From NCBI GenBank assembly GCA_021642125.1, contig JAKIXB010000031.1, positions 62,001 through 126,000 of the forward strand: DNA of 64,000 nt, written 5' to 3'. The DNA is from Nothophoma quercina. Lineage: Eukaryota; Ascomycota; Dothideomycetes; Pleosporales; Didymellaceae. The notes beneath the pieces are model-generated. The model was given only the letters and a program-made list of their open reading frames with translations. It did not search any database and was not told the DNA's origin. The position numbers and the translations under genes are program-made. Positions 1-11,291 of the stretch are shown one piece after another. Within the stretch, counting starts at the first letter, position 1, and each line of letters opens with the position of its first letter.

Positions 1-517
1 AAGGACTGCCTGTCAAGGTCGTAGGCGAAAACCTCTCCATGCTGCGTTCCTATCAAGGCATAGTCGATGGTGGGGTCGCTGTGCAGGGCGGTGATTTTCG
101 CGGGCGGCGAGTGCGCGTTCACCAGGGACTTCGATTCGAGCGAGAATACAGAGAGGTCGTTCTTGGAGTCGACGCAGAGCAGCTTCTCGGCGCAGAACTG
201 CAGGATCTTGACGGAGGCCCGGTGAGGCAGCGGCAGCACCACTTCGACCCTCTTCTGCCCGAAAATGTAGATTTGCCCGTTGCCAAACGGACTCTCAGCG
301 GTACCGACGGCGATGAGCGACTGTACGGGATCGTATGCGACTTGGGTGATTTTGGAGTTTATGCCATAATTGCGAATCTGCATGTGTTAGTACAGGTTGC
401 AGCATGTGAAGCTGGGGCGGGCGGGCGCACATGGTCGAGGACTAGGAGATCAGGTCCAAGGCCGTGAGAGAGGTCGTTGTTTACACCGGCTTGTTTGCCT
501 CTTAGAAGGTGTGCCAT
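1..517 (-). CDS. SRO7: Sro7/Lgl-family exocytosis protein, N-terminal part (cut by window edge)
   Basis: Exons 431..517 and <1..377 with a 53-nt intron (378..430); the gene runs off the left edge. The start is the ATG at 517, giving MAHLLRGKQAGVNNDLSHGL, the typical opening of fungal Sro7 homologues. After the splice the protein reads IRNYGINSKITQVAYDPVQS and then AVGT, the hallmark of the first WD repeat of the lethal(2)-giant-larvae/tomosyn family. Known role: WD40 double-propeller proteins that bind the t-SNARE Sec9 and the Rab Sec4, regulating docking and fusion of secretory vesicles at the plasma membrane. About 154 residues are visible of a family usually near 1000. The donor (GTGCGC) is weak, but phase and family fit support it. 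Seen: motifs and splice phase; inferred: function. Confidence 0.85.
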
Positions 518-932
518 GGTGTGGTGGCGTGGGTATCATGGCTTTGTGTGAGGAAGATGCGCAAGAGCTCTTGTCTGGGATGCTGGGGGGTTCTTTCCCC
601 GACCGCTGACGTAGCGCCCGCCTTACCCGTTGGTATGCAGGGTCTGGACGGATCACACGGAATCTATGCACAACGAAGCCATCTACATGGCTGAATGCAC
701 CTGGGAAAGAGAGTGAATCACCACCATGTCAATGCTGTCATACTGTTACATATAGTTTCGTGTTATGAAAAGATCTGCGAGCCATGCTCAACAGTAAGTG
801 ACATTGGCACAACCGTCCATAAGGGACATATACCGTTGCTAAGAACACATGAAACATACGGCATACCGATACCGACTACCTCCAACGCCATGGTATGATC
901 TACATCCAAAATCACCCTTACCGATTCCGTGC
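518..932. other. Intergenic spacer
   Basis: About 415 bases between the Sro7-like start and the stop of the next gene, both on the minus strand. It must hold the promoter of the Sro7-like gene and the 3' UTR of its neighbour. No RNA gene or conserved ORF was seen. Confidence 0.5.
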
Positions 933-3551
933 TCAAGTTTGCATCGAAGTACCGTTTGGTGCACCGCTGTATGAGCCGTTCGGCGGCTGCGGCGTCCCAG
1001 AGCCCTGTCTGCTGCTGAAGCTGTTCTGTGCTGCAAGACGGGCCTGCGATTGTGTCGCTACCTGTGCTTGTTGCCTGTCGAGCATCATCTGCTGAGGATT
1101 GCCGGATGGAAGGCCAGTGTAGCCTGTACGAGCGACAGGAGCCTGCGCGGTGCCGTATTGGGAAGGACCATAGTATGTGCTTGCCATCTGGCCGCCTGAA
1201 GGCGCATACCCGGATCGCGTGCCGTACCCTGATGGTGTCTGCGCGGCGCCTGGCTTCATCGGCGACCCTGTCCGGGCTTGTGGTGTGCCGTACATGGGTG
1301 CGACGTTGGCAGATCTCTGATAATAACCATTTTGAGTCGACTGAGGTGCATAGCGATTCTGACCCTGAGTCTGCGGTGTCCCCTGATAGAACTGTGAGCT
1401 TGCAGCTCCGCCATAGCTACCTGACTGCGAGGGTCGCTGTTGGTAGTACTGGCCAGCTGGTCTGGGTGTTTGAAGATTGTGGCTTGGAGTTGCAGCATAG
1501 CCTGGCCGCGAGGAAGCCGCGTATGACCCTGGTCCTGCTTGATAGCCTTGCGCCGGTCCTGATGGCGAGCGCTGGTACTGTATCGACGATGATCGCTGTG
1601 AGTGGTATGAGGGCGCTGCCTGTACTGGGCGGGCAGACGATGATGGTCGCGCATACTGTGAGCCTCCAGCTGGGTACAGCGACTGCGAGCTTGAGCCGGC
1701 TCGAGTAAGCGTTGGGGGAGGGACCGCGGCCACTGTCGGCGCCTTTGCAAGCCTTGACAGCTGATCTTCCTCCATGACTCCGTTGTACTCTTTTGTATCG
1801 AAAAGTATTGTTCGACTGATGTTGAGCTCCTCGAGCTGGTCTCCATCCAGTTTGGCGACGACGTACGGCGGCAGTTGCGATATCATTAGGGTCAGTTGTG
1901 ATTTGAGAATCTGGTAGACATCGATCTCGTCCGACGATGGCGTAGAAGGGCTGCCAACCAACTGTGCGAGCGAGGAGTTCTGCACGACAGGTGTGCGAGG
2001 ATTCGTCGTTAGTGATGAGTTGCGTATCCTTTGGTGAGATGCAAGAGTCTCAATGAGCTCGGACACTTCCCTTAGTATGTCCTCGGTATCCTTGTCTTGT
2101 TCGCTCTTTTCAATGTCCTCAGGGAAGATGTCGGTCTTCTCGATCGGAACATAGTTCTCCACAGCGTCCTTGAAGTCATCTTCCTCGCTAGCGGTACCAT
2201 TAGCCTTGGACTCGGCGAGCGCATCAGCGTCAAGTAGCTGTGGGTCGATCGGGAACACTTCGTTGAATCGTTTCTCGCCGACCTTCTGCCACCAGACCCT
2301 GTTCTTGGTCTCTTCTGGAATGATAGCAGTTGCATCGTCACGTGTTGGTGCAAAGCTAGAGTATGCGCTGCGGAATAACGCATCCTCTTTCGCTTGTTGG
2401 ACTGCGACAAGGATTGCCTCAGACGGTGGTTGCTGAGCCTCACCAGTACTGAGCGCACGTTGTCTGCTTTTTTGCCTTGCTGTTGGGGACGTTTGATCCT
2501 TTGGCGCATCGACCCCTCCGTATCCCAGCCAGAATCCAGCTGATAAGCTTTGATGAGCATACGATTGCGAGCCCTTCCGCTTAGGCTTGGTCGGCTCCGG
2601 ATGCGCGAATGTGATTGTGTTGCCCTTACTTGTCGTCGGCCTTGCAATCTTGGGCGGGCTGATCTGCGGTAGATGGGCAGGTGCACGGAAGACTTCGCCG
2701 ATCGTTGTCACTTTCTTCTTCTTCTCGTCTGTTTGATCAAGGAGTGGGAAAACCTCGGTGGTCTGGATGTTCTGTGGCAGAGTAGCCTCTCGAAGAGGTA
2801 GGGTGACTTTGACTGATGCATCGAACGAGGGTATCCCATCAGCTGGTGCAATCTTATGTGGCTGCTGTAAGCTTGAGAAGAGCTGTTTGGGGCCTTGCGC
2901 GGTTCCAAAGAGAGTCAGAACGGTTCGACTTATTGGCTCGTCTTCCTCCTCTTCTTCCTTCTTGACTTGGACAGGAGCATCCTCGTGCGTCGCTGCCTCA
3001 GCTGTGGGTGCAATTTCTGCCTTCTCTTCTTGCGCTTGAGTCTTTCGAGCTTCTTCGCGCTCTACGAGGCTCTTGAAGACCTTCTGGAAAGCCAGCGCCC
3101 TCGCCTGCAGCTTCGTCTCTTCGAGTGTTGGTGCGTCAGAACCACCGTGCGAGGCCAAGATGTCCGCAGTCGCGCTCTCGACATCCTTTTCTAGCGCCTG
3201 CAGCGAACTGTATGCACCATTTTGGACGCGGTCGGCAATGGTCTTGCTTGACTGAGCCAGCTTGGCGCGCTTCGAGTCGGCTTCCCCAGAGGAGCTGCGC
3301 GCAGGGGACGCGGCGATGGAATGTGCGAGGATCGAAGGCTGGGTATCGTAGCTCTTCAACACAGACAACACATTCTCTAGCACACCCTGCAAGGAGTGCA
3401 TGGTCCCATTCGAGGCTTCCTTCTGCGCAGCTGCCGACGCGCCATTGGAAAGTACGACAGCAGTATCGGCGTGCTTGCGCTTAGCCACGGACGGCGATTC
3501 TGGGGCGGTCGGCAGCGAGGGCGGGGTGAGGGTGCCGTTGGCGGCGGCCAT
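933..3551 (-). CDS. Uncharacterised low-complexity, probably nuclear protein (872 aa)
   Basis: A single-exon frame of 872 codons with ATG at 3551. I do not recognise the family. The N-terminal 170 residues are Ala/Ser-rich with a KRK stretch and a probable helix (SLQGVLENVLSVLKSYD). A short acidic block (KKEEEEEDE) follows near residue 200, then a segment that looks conserved (LTLFGTAQGPKQLFSSLQQP; later SYAHQSLSAGFWLGYGG and NRVWWQKVGEKRFNEVF). A helical region around residues 510-620 contains QLPPYVVAKLDGDQLEELNI. The last 240 residues are an uninterrupted Q/S/Y/G/P-rich tail of the kind seen in transcription or chromatin proteins. There is no signal peptide or membrane segment. A role in transcription is only inferred from composition. 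The tail could also support condensate formation. Confidence 0.75.
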   Translation of the reverse strand: MAAANGTLTPPSLPTAPESPSVAKRKHADTAVVLSNGASAAAQKEASNGTMHSLQGVLENVLSVLKSYDTQPSILAHSIAASPARSSSGEADSKRAKLAQSSKTIADRVQNGAYSSLQALEKDVESATADILASHGGSDAPTLEETKLQARALAFQKVFKSLVEREEARKTQAQEEKAEIAPTAEAATHEDAPVQVKKEEEEEDEPISRTVLTLFGTAQGPKQLFSSLQQPHKIAPADGIPSFDASVKVTLPLREATLPQNIQTTEVFPLLDQTDEKKKKVTTIGEVFRAPAHLPQISPPKIARPTTSKGNTITFAHPEPTKPKRKGSQSYAHQSLSAGFWLGYGGVDAPKDQTSPTARQKSRQRALSTGEAQQPPSEAILVAVQQAKEDALFRSAYSSFAPTRDDATAIIPEETKNRVWWQKVGEKRFNEVFPIDPQLLDADALAESKANGTASEEDDFKDAVENYVPIEKTDIFPEDIEKSEQDKDTEDILREVSELIETLASHQRIRNSSLTTNPRTPVVQNSSLAQLVGSPSTPSSDEIDVYQILKSQLTLMISQLPPYVVAKLDGDQLEELNISRTILFDTKEYNGVMEEDQLSRLAKAPTVAAVPPPTLTRAGSSSQSLYPAGGSQYARPSSSARPVQAAPSYHSQRSSSIQYQRSPSGPAQGYQAGPGSYAASSRPGYAATPSHNLQTPRPAGQYYQQRPSQSGSYGGAASSQFYQGTPQTQGQNRYAPQSTQNGYYQRSANVAPMYGTPQARTGSPMKPGAAQTPSGYGTRSGYAPSGGQMASTYYGPSQYGTAQAPVARTGYTGLPSGNPQQMMLDRQQAQVATQSQARLAAQNSFSSRQGSGTPQPPNGSYSGAPNGTSMQT

Positions 3552-4117
3552 GGTGATGAAGGGTGCTATTCGCGATGCGCGCGCGGTGCTGCAACGCGCT
3601 CAGGACGGCCGTGTTCGTGTTGGCGCAAGCAACATGCCCTCAGCAAGGCAGGCGAGGTCGGTCAGGGCGTAAACTCGCCTATGTCCCCAATTCAATCTCG
3701 CTCGGCTGCGCGCGAAGTTCCGGTGCTGGTGTCGGGTTGCGACGGTGACGGCTGTTGGGGTTGGCTTGTTCGCTGGTCAAAGTTCCGCGATGAATGAACG
3801 AACGTAAGAGTGCCAAGAACGCCCGCAGGTTGCACAAGAAAGGTACGCAACACCTCCTCACAAACAACCTCTCTGATGGATTTAGATGGAAGCAACTATT
3901 GACAATGAGTGAATGTGTCCGTCTACATAGTAACGCAATCAACTTTCAAAGTCAACGTGTATTATCAGTGCTGTCTTGCTGCTCCGCGACCTTCGACTAC
4001 TCCCGGAGCTACCTCGGCGACATGGGTCTGGAGAGCTCCCGTCAATTTTCCCCATCCATCTTCATCTCGCTGCAATCGACCTCTACGCGCGATTGTCACG
4101 GTCAATTCTGTCGATGA
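3552..4117. other. Divergent promoter region
   Basis: About 565 bases between two head-to-head genes. Short frames here lack coding character. It should hold both promoters; no specific element was identified. Confidence 0.5.
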
Positions 4118-7100
4118 ATGCCCCTAATTCTCTCCCTGGTAGCTCCAGGTAGCCCATGTCGCCTCCTCCGGCCCTCGGCGCGCCTCGCAAGGCAATGGGT
4201 TGGTCCTGCGTGCCCTTCCTCGAGGCTATGTAGCTGACGTGATATACCAGCCTTCTGCACTCTCGACAGCCAAACATGTTCGTCTACGCCACACACCACA
4301 TCTGATACTGTCGGCATGCTCGCCAGCTCTGCAGCATCAAGTGCGCCGGCCCGTGGCCCTCCAGACGCGCAGCGATCTGCCCTCAACGGCCCATGACGGC
4401 ATATCGAGGTTTTCGACAAAACCATCTGCAAAATTGGATGATGATGAGCGTACTACGGACGAAGGAGGCGACATATTTGGGTTCCCTGAAAAAGAGGAGG
4501 GAGCGCAAAAGGAAGAAGAAGGGAAGGTAGCAGAACCTGAAGATCGACCTGGCAATCGCACGCGTACTCTGTCTTTGGCTGGGGAGGCCGCCACAGATGA
4601 GCCTGACATATCCGGCTTTCTTTCTGCAGAAGAAGCGGAGGCACCAAGTCTGGAGGATGTACTCCCACCCGAAGAAAGATTGATCAGCGATACGCCACGT
4701 GCGTCTAAACGTGCACCCTTCAAGGCACAGAAAAGTCATCGGAGGAAGAAAGCATATCGACAAAGCCAGCCCACAGCTGTTCTGGACTCAATACAGACAC
4801 CAGCTCGAGACCTCTATTCATCCGCACCACCCGGTAGGACAGATCTATCGTACGCCAGCCCACGGCGGATCACGCCTGGCGGTCACATACGACAACGCCT
4901 GCGCTTGCCCCTCTCCAAAATGGCGCCTACACTCACAGCTTCGGTCTCACTGTATTCGATTTTGTCGAGATACCTGCGTCATCTCACTACGGCGGATACT
5001 GCGGAGACACCGTTCATTTGCACCCAGCAAGAACATGAGTTGCTCCAGCGCGAAGGCTTGACACAAAAGGTTGTGCAGACATGGGCCGTATCGCTCATAG
5101 ACAATAATTCGAATACTGCTGCTAGGGTGTTCCAGCGTGGTCTTGAGGTCCCACCCTTGTTCTTGGTTCTGCTCTTCCTTCGTCGAGAGCATATCCGAGT
5201 ATACGCACTCGGCGTTCTGCTCAACCACGTAAGTGTGAGGCTCCAAAGCGAAACAATGAGCTGGAAATCCCTCAAGATCCTAGTCATACGGGTTTTGCGT
5301 CATGCACGCAAGGTATGGCCAGAAGCGATTCCATGGATCACGACAATCTTCTTGAATACCGCCGCGAAGATCCACAACATCGATGGCGATCAACCTCTTT
5401 CGCCTAACACGATCAGCGAGATAACCCACTTCTGCAACAACCTTTTGTCTTTGCTGTCGGTACCATCATCTCTCCGGCCCATGCTCGCGGCTCGCCATCA
5501 AGAAATTGCGCAATTCAGGGTTCTGCAGTTCATGGCCGGTGCCGATCCTTCAATCGCAGTGACACGGACTGGTTTCCGGGCAGTGGCGCGCATACAGCTG
5601 ACGCACGCTAAGACTGAGCAGGAGAAAGATTGGGCAGAGTTGAAGGGACCATCATGGCCTCCATGGAGGGAGAGTCGAACAGCAATGGATGATGACAAGG
5701 CCTATGAGTATGGTGCTTCGCGAGCCTCGAAGATTTTGCACCGTATGTTTGAGGCTGGATATGCCGCACGCGGCTGGGAAGAAGTCGCCGAGGTGTATGC
5801 TGGATGGGACACCGACCTGAGCCCTACCATACAGACTCGCGAATTGCTTTCCTTCAAGTTCCGTGGTAATCATAATCACCACTTGTGGGCGGCTCGCATA
5901 CGGACTACCAGAACGAGAAGAGAGGCATGGGCCTGCTTCCTGGCACACGAGTCATCAGATGCGCCCGCGCACGAGGAGATCTACCTTGCTATGTTCGAAA
6001 AGCTGTACTATGCCGAGCTGCAAAGAAGATCGGAGGACGAGTTACATCACGACGAGGTTCTCGAAGAACCACCGGAGCATGTAGCAGCAACCCTACTTCC
6101 TGGTGATATGAAGGAGGTCCTCTCCGAGCCATCTTCTCCTTTGCACAACGTTTACCTCAGCGAAGCTGTGCCTACATACGAAGAGCTGTACACTCGTATG
6201 ACCAGCAAAAACATGCGACCTACGAAGAGGCTCTTGGCCTTTTTGCTGGAGACTTATCCTGACTTCGCAACCACCTTCAAGCTCCTTCAGAAAGCTGCAG
6301 GTGACTTCGATGGCGGTGTGGGTTGTCTATTAGCTGGTAAACACGGAGAAGGCAACACTGTTCACAAGGTTCCCGATTACTTTTTGGCCGCCTTCGTCCG
6401 GTTCTTGTGCCGCTTTGGCCATCCCACAAGGTCGCTTTCAGCTAGAACAACCTTCCTTGCACCAGACCAACACATACGCCAGTTCATGTTCAACGACAAC
6501 TACCTCCTCGAATACGCCTACGCTCTGCTTCTGCACTACAAACCACGTTATCAACCTGCATGGACTGCGTTCATAGAGAGGGTCGTCTTCAGCAGATTCG
6601 GGGCAAAGTCGCTGTACAACGAAAAGGACAGCGCTATGGGCATCACTGATACTCAGTATAACATTGTCGTCAAGCTTTTGGATGCCCTAGCATCAGTCGA
6701 CGTTGATGTCGAAGGTGACATGTTCAATCTTGCTTGCACAGCGACAAGGTACGCTGCCCAGGCTGTGCATCGAGGGAACTTCTCAATCGAGCATGGGCGC
6801 GACTTCTTGAACACCCGATCCTACCGACTCCGTACGCTTTTCCATTATCTTGTAGGCGCGCACGCAGACCCAGAAGTGCCAGCCCATACGACAAGCATAC
6901 CGCCACACATACCAGGCCCTGCTGAACTCCACGCGTATGTGCGCGCACTCGGGGTGCTTCGTGACTACGAAGGACTGTACTCGTTCTCAACATGGCTTAC
7001 GAAGCACAACAAAGAAGTCATAGCACGCGCCCGCGCGCAACATGGCGGTGATGAACTGCTGTTTCGTACACTTGTGGCGTTGAGAGCGGCTACTGGTGGA

Positions 7101-7274
7101 TGGCTGGAAGAAGGGCTCGATAGTCGACCTGCAGCACCAGAGGAGATCAGGCAGCTTATCAAGACGCAGATCGGTAGCGTGGAGGAGTGGGGAGGTTGGC
7201 CGAGTAACAAGTACGTCGCTCTGTACATCGAAGGCCATGTAAGAAGTGCGACGCCTGAGGTTGGAGGCCGGTAA
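4118..7274 (+). CDS. Large mitochondrial helical-repeat (PPR-like) protein
   Basis: A long frame is open to the TAA at 7272..7274, about 1000 residues. No in-frame ATG occurs before about 4920, although the sequence from 4251 onward looks coding. The first exon is therefore probably spliced. One phase-compatible model is ATG 4118, donor GTAGCT at 4139, acceptor ATACCAG at 4248-4250 with branch CTGAC. This gives MPLILSL joined to PSALSTAKHVRLRH. The N-terminus is Arg/Ser/Ala-rich with SRFSTKP, a plausible mitochondrial cleavage context. An acidic linker follows, then mostly helical sequence with regularly spaced tryptophans and aromatics (RGWEEVAEVYAGWDT; EEWGGWPSNKYVALYIEG at the C-terminus). 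This resembles fungal PPR/TPR-type organelle expression or complex-assembly factors. The exact family is not recognised. Confidence 0.6.
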
Positions 7275-7859
7275 GATAATTGTACAACAATACTATTGAT
7301 TTATATACCCAGGTGCACAATGAAAAGTACATTTTCACAAATGCGCACAAACTTACCCAAGATTTCGCATCTCGTAATGCAACTGTTTCTTCTCGCTCTG
7401 CCAAACTAGACTCAGACGCGTCTGGAAGATTTCGTTGCATCAAGGAGCTGGAGATGAAGTTGTTCCGGCGCCAACATGAAACAAGAGTCGTTGAGCACGT
7501 GATGCCTCTCTCCACCTTAATCCGAATCAGCCTCATGGAACGCGGCTCCTGCCCCTAGCTTCGAAACCCAGATGGCGCTTCACCCTGACTCGGACGCGTT
7601 CCACATTATGGTCGATGCATGCGAACAGCCTCCTATTTCGCAAAACGGGGTGCCTTCCGCAATCGACCCCGGCTTCGATCACCCTGCAATGACCCTCTCT
7701 TCGTTCTTCAGCCCTACTCTCTAGTTCTGCATCTTGCTCTTTCCTTGCGTCTTTTCGTTTGTTGAGCATTAATACTCCTAATATCAGAATCGAGCCAATA
7801 CCTTCCAAGCGCACTAAGCATTTACTCCCCGGTATTTCGCATCTCAACGTATACAAGCT
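7275..7859. other. Intergenic spacer
   Basis: About 585 bases between tandem plus-strand genes. A short frame at 7280..7558 has no recognisable coding content. The spacer holds the 3' UTR of the upstream gene and the promoter of the next. Confidence 0.5.
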
Positions 7860-8900
7860 ATGACATCGACTACCATCGTCAACAAAAAATTGTCTCTCGT
7901 TTCCGTTGGGCCCCCCGTCGACCTGTACAAACACCGCCAATCCCAACTCTACCGCGACTTAGAAGTGCTTCTCGATCTCACACCCAGCACATTCAGCTCA
8001 CAATTGCTATCACTTCCAAAGGAACTTCGAGAACTCATCTTTCTTCACCTTCTTCCACAAACATTCAAGGCGCGCCCAGAACTACACACCTGCCTCTGGG
8101 GCGCCGACATGATCGCCGGCGAACCCTGGCGCCACTCGACTTTCGGCTACGGCAAGAACGTACCCAAGGACCTGCGCTTACGGCCCGAACTACTCTTAGT
8201 CAACAAGCAACTGCGCTCCGAGATCCTCTCGTTATACTGGTCTCGCAGCAAACTAACTCTCCACGGCGAAATCCGCAACACTAAATTCCAAAATGACCTC
8301 TTCGACTACTCGCCACACATCCTCAAGCTCCCACTCCTAGCCCACGTAACGCACGTACGATTCTACGTCGAGTGGAACTACACGCTCACCAAGGCAGCGA
8401 GCAAGCAGCAAAGAGTCGAGGATTACGTCCGCATGACGGATGACTTTTGCAAGGCCATGGACGAGATTCTGCGCGGGACAGGGAAAGTCGAGGGCATCGA
8501 GTTGAGCGTGTTGTTTTTCTGGAAGTACCGCTCAGGCAAGGTGTATAATCTCACCATGAGCGATTTGTTTGATGTCGAAGACGTCTTGAAAAAATACGCG
8601 GAGCCGAAGTGGTTGGGTATCTTGCAGAAGGCGCAAGAGAAGAGCAGAAGGGCTTTAGGAGTAGAGGAGATTATGGATCCGGCGATTTCGAGTCCGGGGC
8701 TGGATGAGAGTGCCGGCGTGGGGTATATGCTGAGCAGCGAGAAGAAAGGGCTGGAACAGAGTGGGGGGATGGAGATTTTTGTGTCGAGTGATTTGGAGAG
8801 TTGTATGGGGAGGAAGAGGAAGGAGGTGGATTTTTATGGCAACTTTGCGGTCAATGAGGTGCTGCCGCAGCCCGGGTATGAGGCGGGAAATATGATATAG
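7860..8900 (+). CDS. 2EXR/F-box-like fungal protein of unknown function
   Basis: A single-exon 346-residue protein starting at ATG 7860. Residues around 45-60 (LLSLPKELRELIFLHLLP) form the LPxELRxxI helix typical of fungal 2EXR and F-box-like proteins. LRPELLLVNKQLRSEILSLYWS, the usual second signature of this large Pezizomycotina family, comes about 65 residues later. A Trp/Tyr-rich middle part and a charged C-terminal tail follow, with no other known domain. There is no signal peptide or membrane segment. Family members are numerous and almost all uncharacterised; a ubiquitin-ligase adaptor role is sometimes proposed, but nothing in this sequence proves it. Confidence 0.75.
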   Translation: MTSTTIVNKKLSLVSVGPPVDLYKHRQSQLYRDLEVLLDLTPSTFSSQLLSLPKELRELIFLHLLPQTFKARPELHTCLWGADMIAGEPWRHSTFGYGKNVPKDLRLRPELLLVNKQLRSEILSLYWSRSKLTLHGEIRNTKFQNDLFDYSPHILKLPLLAHVTHVRFYVEWNYTLTKAASKQQRVEDYVRMTDDFCKAMDEILRGTGKVEGIELSVLFFWKYRSGKVYNLTMSDLFDVEDVLKKYAEPKWLGILQKAQEKSRRALGVEEIMDPAISSPGLDESAGVGYMLSSEKKGLEQSGGMEIFVSSDLESCMGRKRKEVDFYGNFAVNEVLPQPGYEAGNMI

Positions 8901-9051
8901 GGGTACCCAGAACCCCCAAGCGTAAGAAGAGGAGCCGAATGAAGAGTTAGATGTAGACCATAGATTCATAACGATTCTAGCGAGAATGTGAGGTTACGCT
9001 GCATACCCTGTCCGTTATGCTCTGACGGCAGTATATGAATTAATGAAAAAC

Positions 9052-10128
9052 TTAACGCAAGCCGAATCGTCTGTCGTGTGGGCCGTAGGTTGTGTGGCTT
9101 TTGCGAGAGTATGTAGTCTTGCGACGGTCGACGCCTGTTATTGTCTTTGCATCGTAAGAAGCACGGCCGGGCTTTCTTATGCCGGAAACACGCTGTACTC
9201 TTGCTTGCTTGGACGACCTGATGGGCTGGTCGAGCTCTTCTGATGAGTCCTTATCGTCATCGGACACAGGGACCGTTGATCTCTTCTTCCAGACGACGGT
9301 TCGACGATCGGCTTCCTCATCTGCTGGGACGTAGTAAACAACACTGTCGTCCTCTGGTGTTATGTACACTAGCTTGTCGGCTTTCTTGTGTTCATCCTTG
9401 CTCTCCGATCTTCCAAGATACTCTGCCTTCAGATCATCAACATCCTCTAGATATACAGCAGATTTGCAGCCGCCGTTCAACGCTTTTTCAACGCTCATGT
9501 CAGCCAAAGCGATCACAAAAACCTTCGGCCACTTGTGGGCCCACTTTCGGAACGAGCCCTGACCCATCTGTGTCATGAAGACTCGCATAACGAATTGTCG
9601 CATCTCATCACTGCCCTTGTTATCCTCGAAAGCGAGCTTGATGCTCTTGCTCCAAAACCTTGCTTTGACCTCGGTGAAGAAAGTGCAGATGACGGCGTCC
9701 CGGAAGGTGCGGTCCTGGAGGGCATTGGCAACCTCCCAGCACTGGAGCAGCGCAAAGTTGAAATCATCATCGTTGCGATCAAGGGAGTCGTCGATACGCA
9801 AAGCGCCGGAGTATAGCCAGTCGATGTAGACTTGCACTGCCTCGACGTCCAACTCTTGCTCGATGCTAACATCTTCGGAGCTCAATCGATCCTTCCACGC
9901 CCCACGACACATGGGACATGTCAAGTGATCCGAGACCCATCTGTCAATGCATTTCTCGTGGAAGTTCTGACCACATTTGTCACAGTAGGCGAGCTCCTTG
10001 GCCCTTGGGTTGAGCTTGTCAAAGCAGATCGAGCAGTCACTGTTCCTCCTGTTATGACAAGGCAATGCAATGGTCTACCTGACGAGGTTCGGCTTCTTCC
10101 TAACGCTGTCGGCGTTCAAGACAGTCAT
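9052..10128 (-). CDS. RING-type zinc finger protein with BTB-like C-terminal half
   Basis: The main frame covers about 9052..10050. No ATG opens it directly. MTVLNADSVRKKPNLVR from ATG 10128 is phase-compatible across a very short intron (about 10049-10078), so the 5' end is tentative. The N-terminus carries a C4HC3 zinc finger: CSIC, 13 residues, CDKC, GQNF-H, EKC, then CPMC (family: RING/RING-variant E3 ligases). The following segment (VQVYIDWLYSGALRI, later WEVANALQDRTFRDAVICTFF) resembles the second half of fungal BTB/POZ proteins, where the pattern is VHWLYTG...LGDKLQDxxFxNAV. The C-terminal 100 residues are charged and basic (RRKTTYSRKSHTTYGPHDRR). A substrate-recruiting ubiquitin ligase is inferred. 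The stop codon converges on the neighbouring gene across a 150-base gap. Confidence 0.65.
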
Positions 10129-10640
10129 GACGATGGGTCTATGTATTGCAAGTTGAGTGCTACGATAGTCGTGTCGGAGAAAGAAGATGAGTTCCAGGAA
10201 ATTGACGAGCTAACTAGGTGAGAGACAGGCCAGCCGTTTGCTCCGTTGCTATCAAGTCGCGTCTTGTGAAGTAAAAGAAGACATAAGAACAAGTCAGAGG
10301 TGACGCAGGACTCATGGATTCGTAGGATGACCGATCTCGAGCCTGTAGTCTGACATAATTCATGCGTATGTCTGCGAGAGATGTCCCTTGGTCCGATTGT
10401 TAAAATGGTTGCTAGAGAGTCGATCATATTCATGGTTAACTTAGCGTTCCCGTCGACTCCACATTATGAAAATTTCTCTTGACTCAGTCGTCGAATTGAA
10501 CCTCCCCGGCGGCTCTGTCTATCACCTTGGCTTCGTAGCACCCTCGAGTTTCGCAGCCTCTATATTGGTATTGGGGATATAATGGGTACATCTCGCTGTT
10601 CTCTCATCGATCACATCTCTTCCCAGCTCAAAGTTGGATA
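10129..10640. other. Intergenic region upstream of tRNA-Asp
   Basis: About 510 bases containing the probable promoter of the RING gene and the 5' flank of the tRNA. No other gene was recognised. Confidence 0.45.
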
Positions 10641-10727
10641 TCTTCGATAGTATAGTGGTCAGTATTTCTGCTTGTCATTCTTCGGAACAGCTCGCAGGAG
10701 GCCGGGGTTCGATTCCCCGTCGGAGAG
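10641..10727 (+). tRNA. tRNA-Asp (anticodon GTC) with 15-nt intron
   Basis: The acceptor stem TCTTCGA pairs with TCGGAGA (one G-T pair), with discriminator G at 10727. The D-arm holds the A box (TAGTATAGTGGTCAGTA). The anticodon stem TCTGC pairs with GCAGG. The T-arm CGGGG-TTCGATT-CCCCG is a perfect B box. The anticodon GTC is at 10674..10676. Between nucleotide 37 (A, 10677) and 38 (C, 10693) lies a 15-nt insert, the canonical nuclear tRNA intron position. Without it the mature tRNA is 72 nt plus CCA. This is a nuclear Pol III gene decoding GAC/GAU. Confidence 0.93.
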
Positions 10728-10738
10728 ATACGATCTTG

Positions 10739-10745
10739 TTTTTTT
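10739..10745 (+). terminator. RNA polymerase III terminator (T7)
   Basis: A run of seven T residues begins 12 bases after the tRNA-Asp 3' end, the standard Pol III termination signal. Confidence 0.8.
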
Positions 10746-11291
10746 GCGTTTTCTTATACTGGACGGAGTGGACTGCACAGTGTTTGCTATGCGGCCGAAT
10801 AGCCTGGCGCTGTGGTGCTGCGCCCAATCCCATACTCACTAGGATATTTCTTTCTACCTTGATCCGGTCAGATGAATGTTCGAGATGCGCTTGATGGAGC
10901 GCGCGCGTATCGCGCTGGTGGTTGTTGTGTGTTGGTGGAGTTGCTGCTGCTGACCTGTGGACGAGTTCATGCTCGCTCGCTGGCTTGTACCTCGGCTCTT
11001 ACAATTCGATCATTTGTATATCGTAACTGCCGTCTAATCTCAAGCTTTGTTTTGATACCGCGTGCATAATGCAGGATGTCATCCACTCGAGTATACTTAC
11101 AATCGTGTGATTTGCTTACGAACAGCTGAGCTGAGATGCTCTGGTACGTTCAAACTCAATGCTATCATTCACAAACGCCGCTTGAAATGCTACATGTCGC
11201 TAAACAATGCTTCAAGAAAGTCGTAATGACCCTCTGATATTATACAAGATCTCTGGTGTCCAGTACGTCGTTTTGTAACTTGCCGTCTCCT
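10746..11291. other. Intergenic spacer
   Basis: About 545 bases between the tRNA gene and the 3' end of the Gmh1 gene. Nothing further was recognised. Confidence 0.45.
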
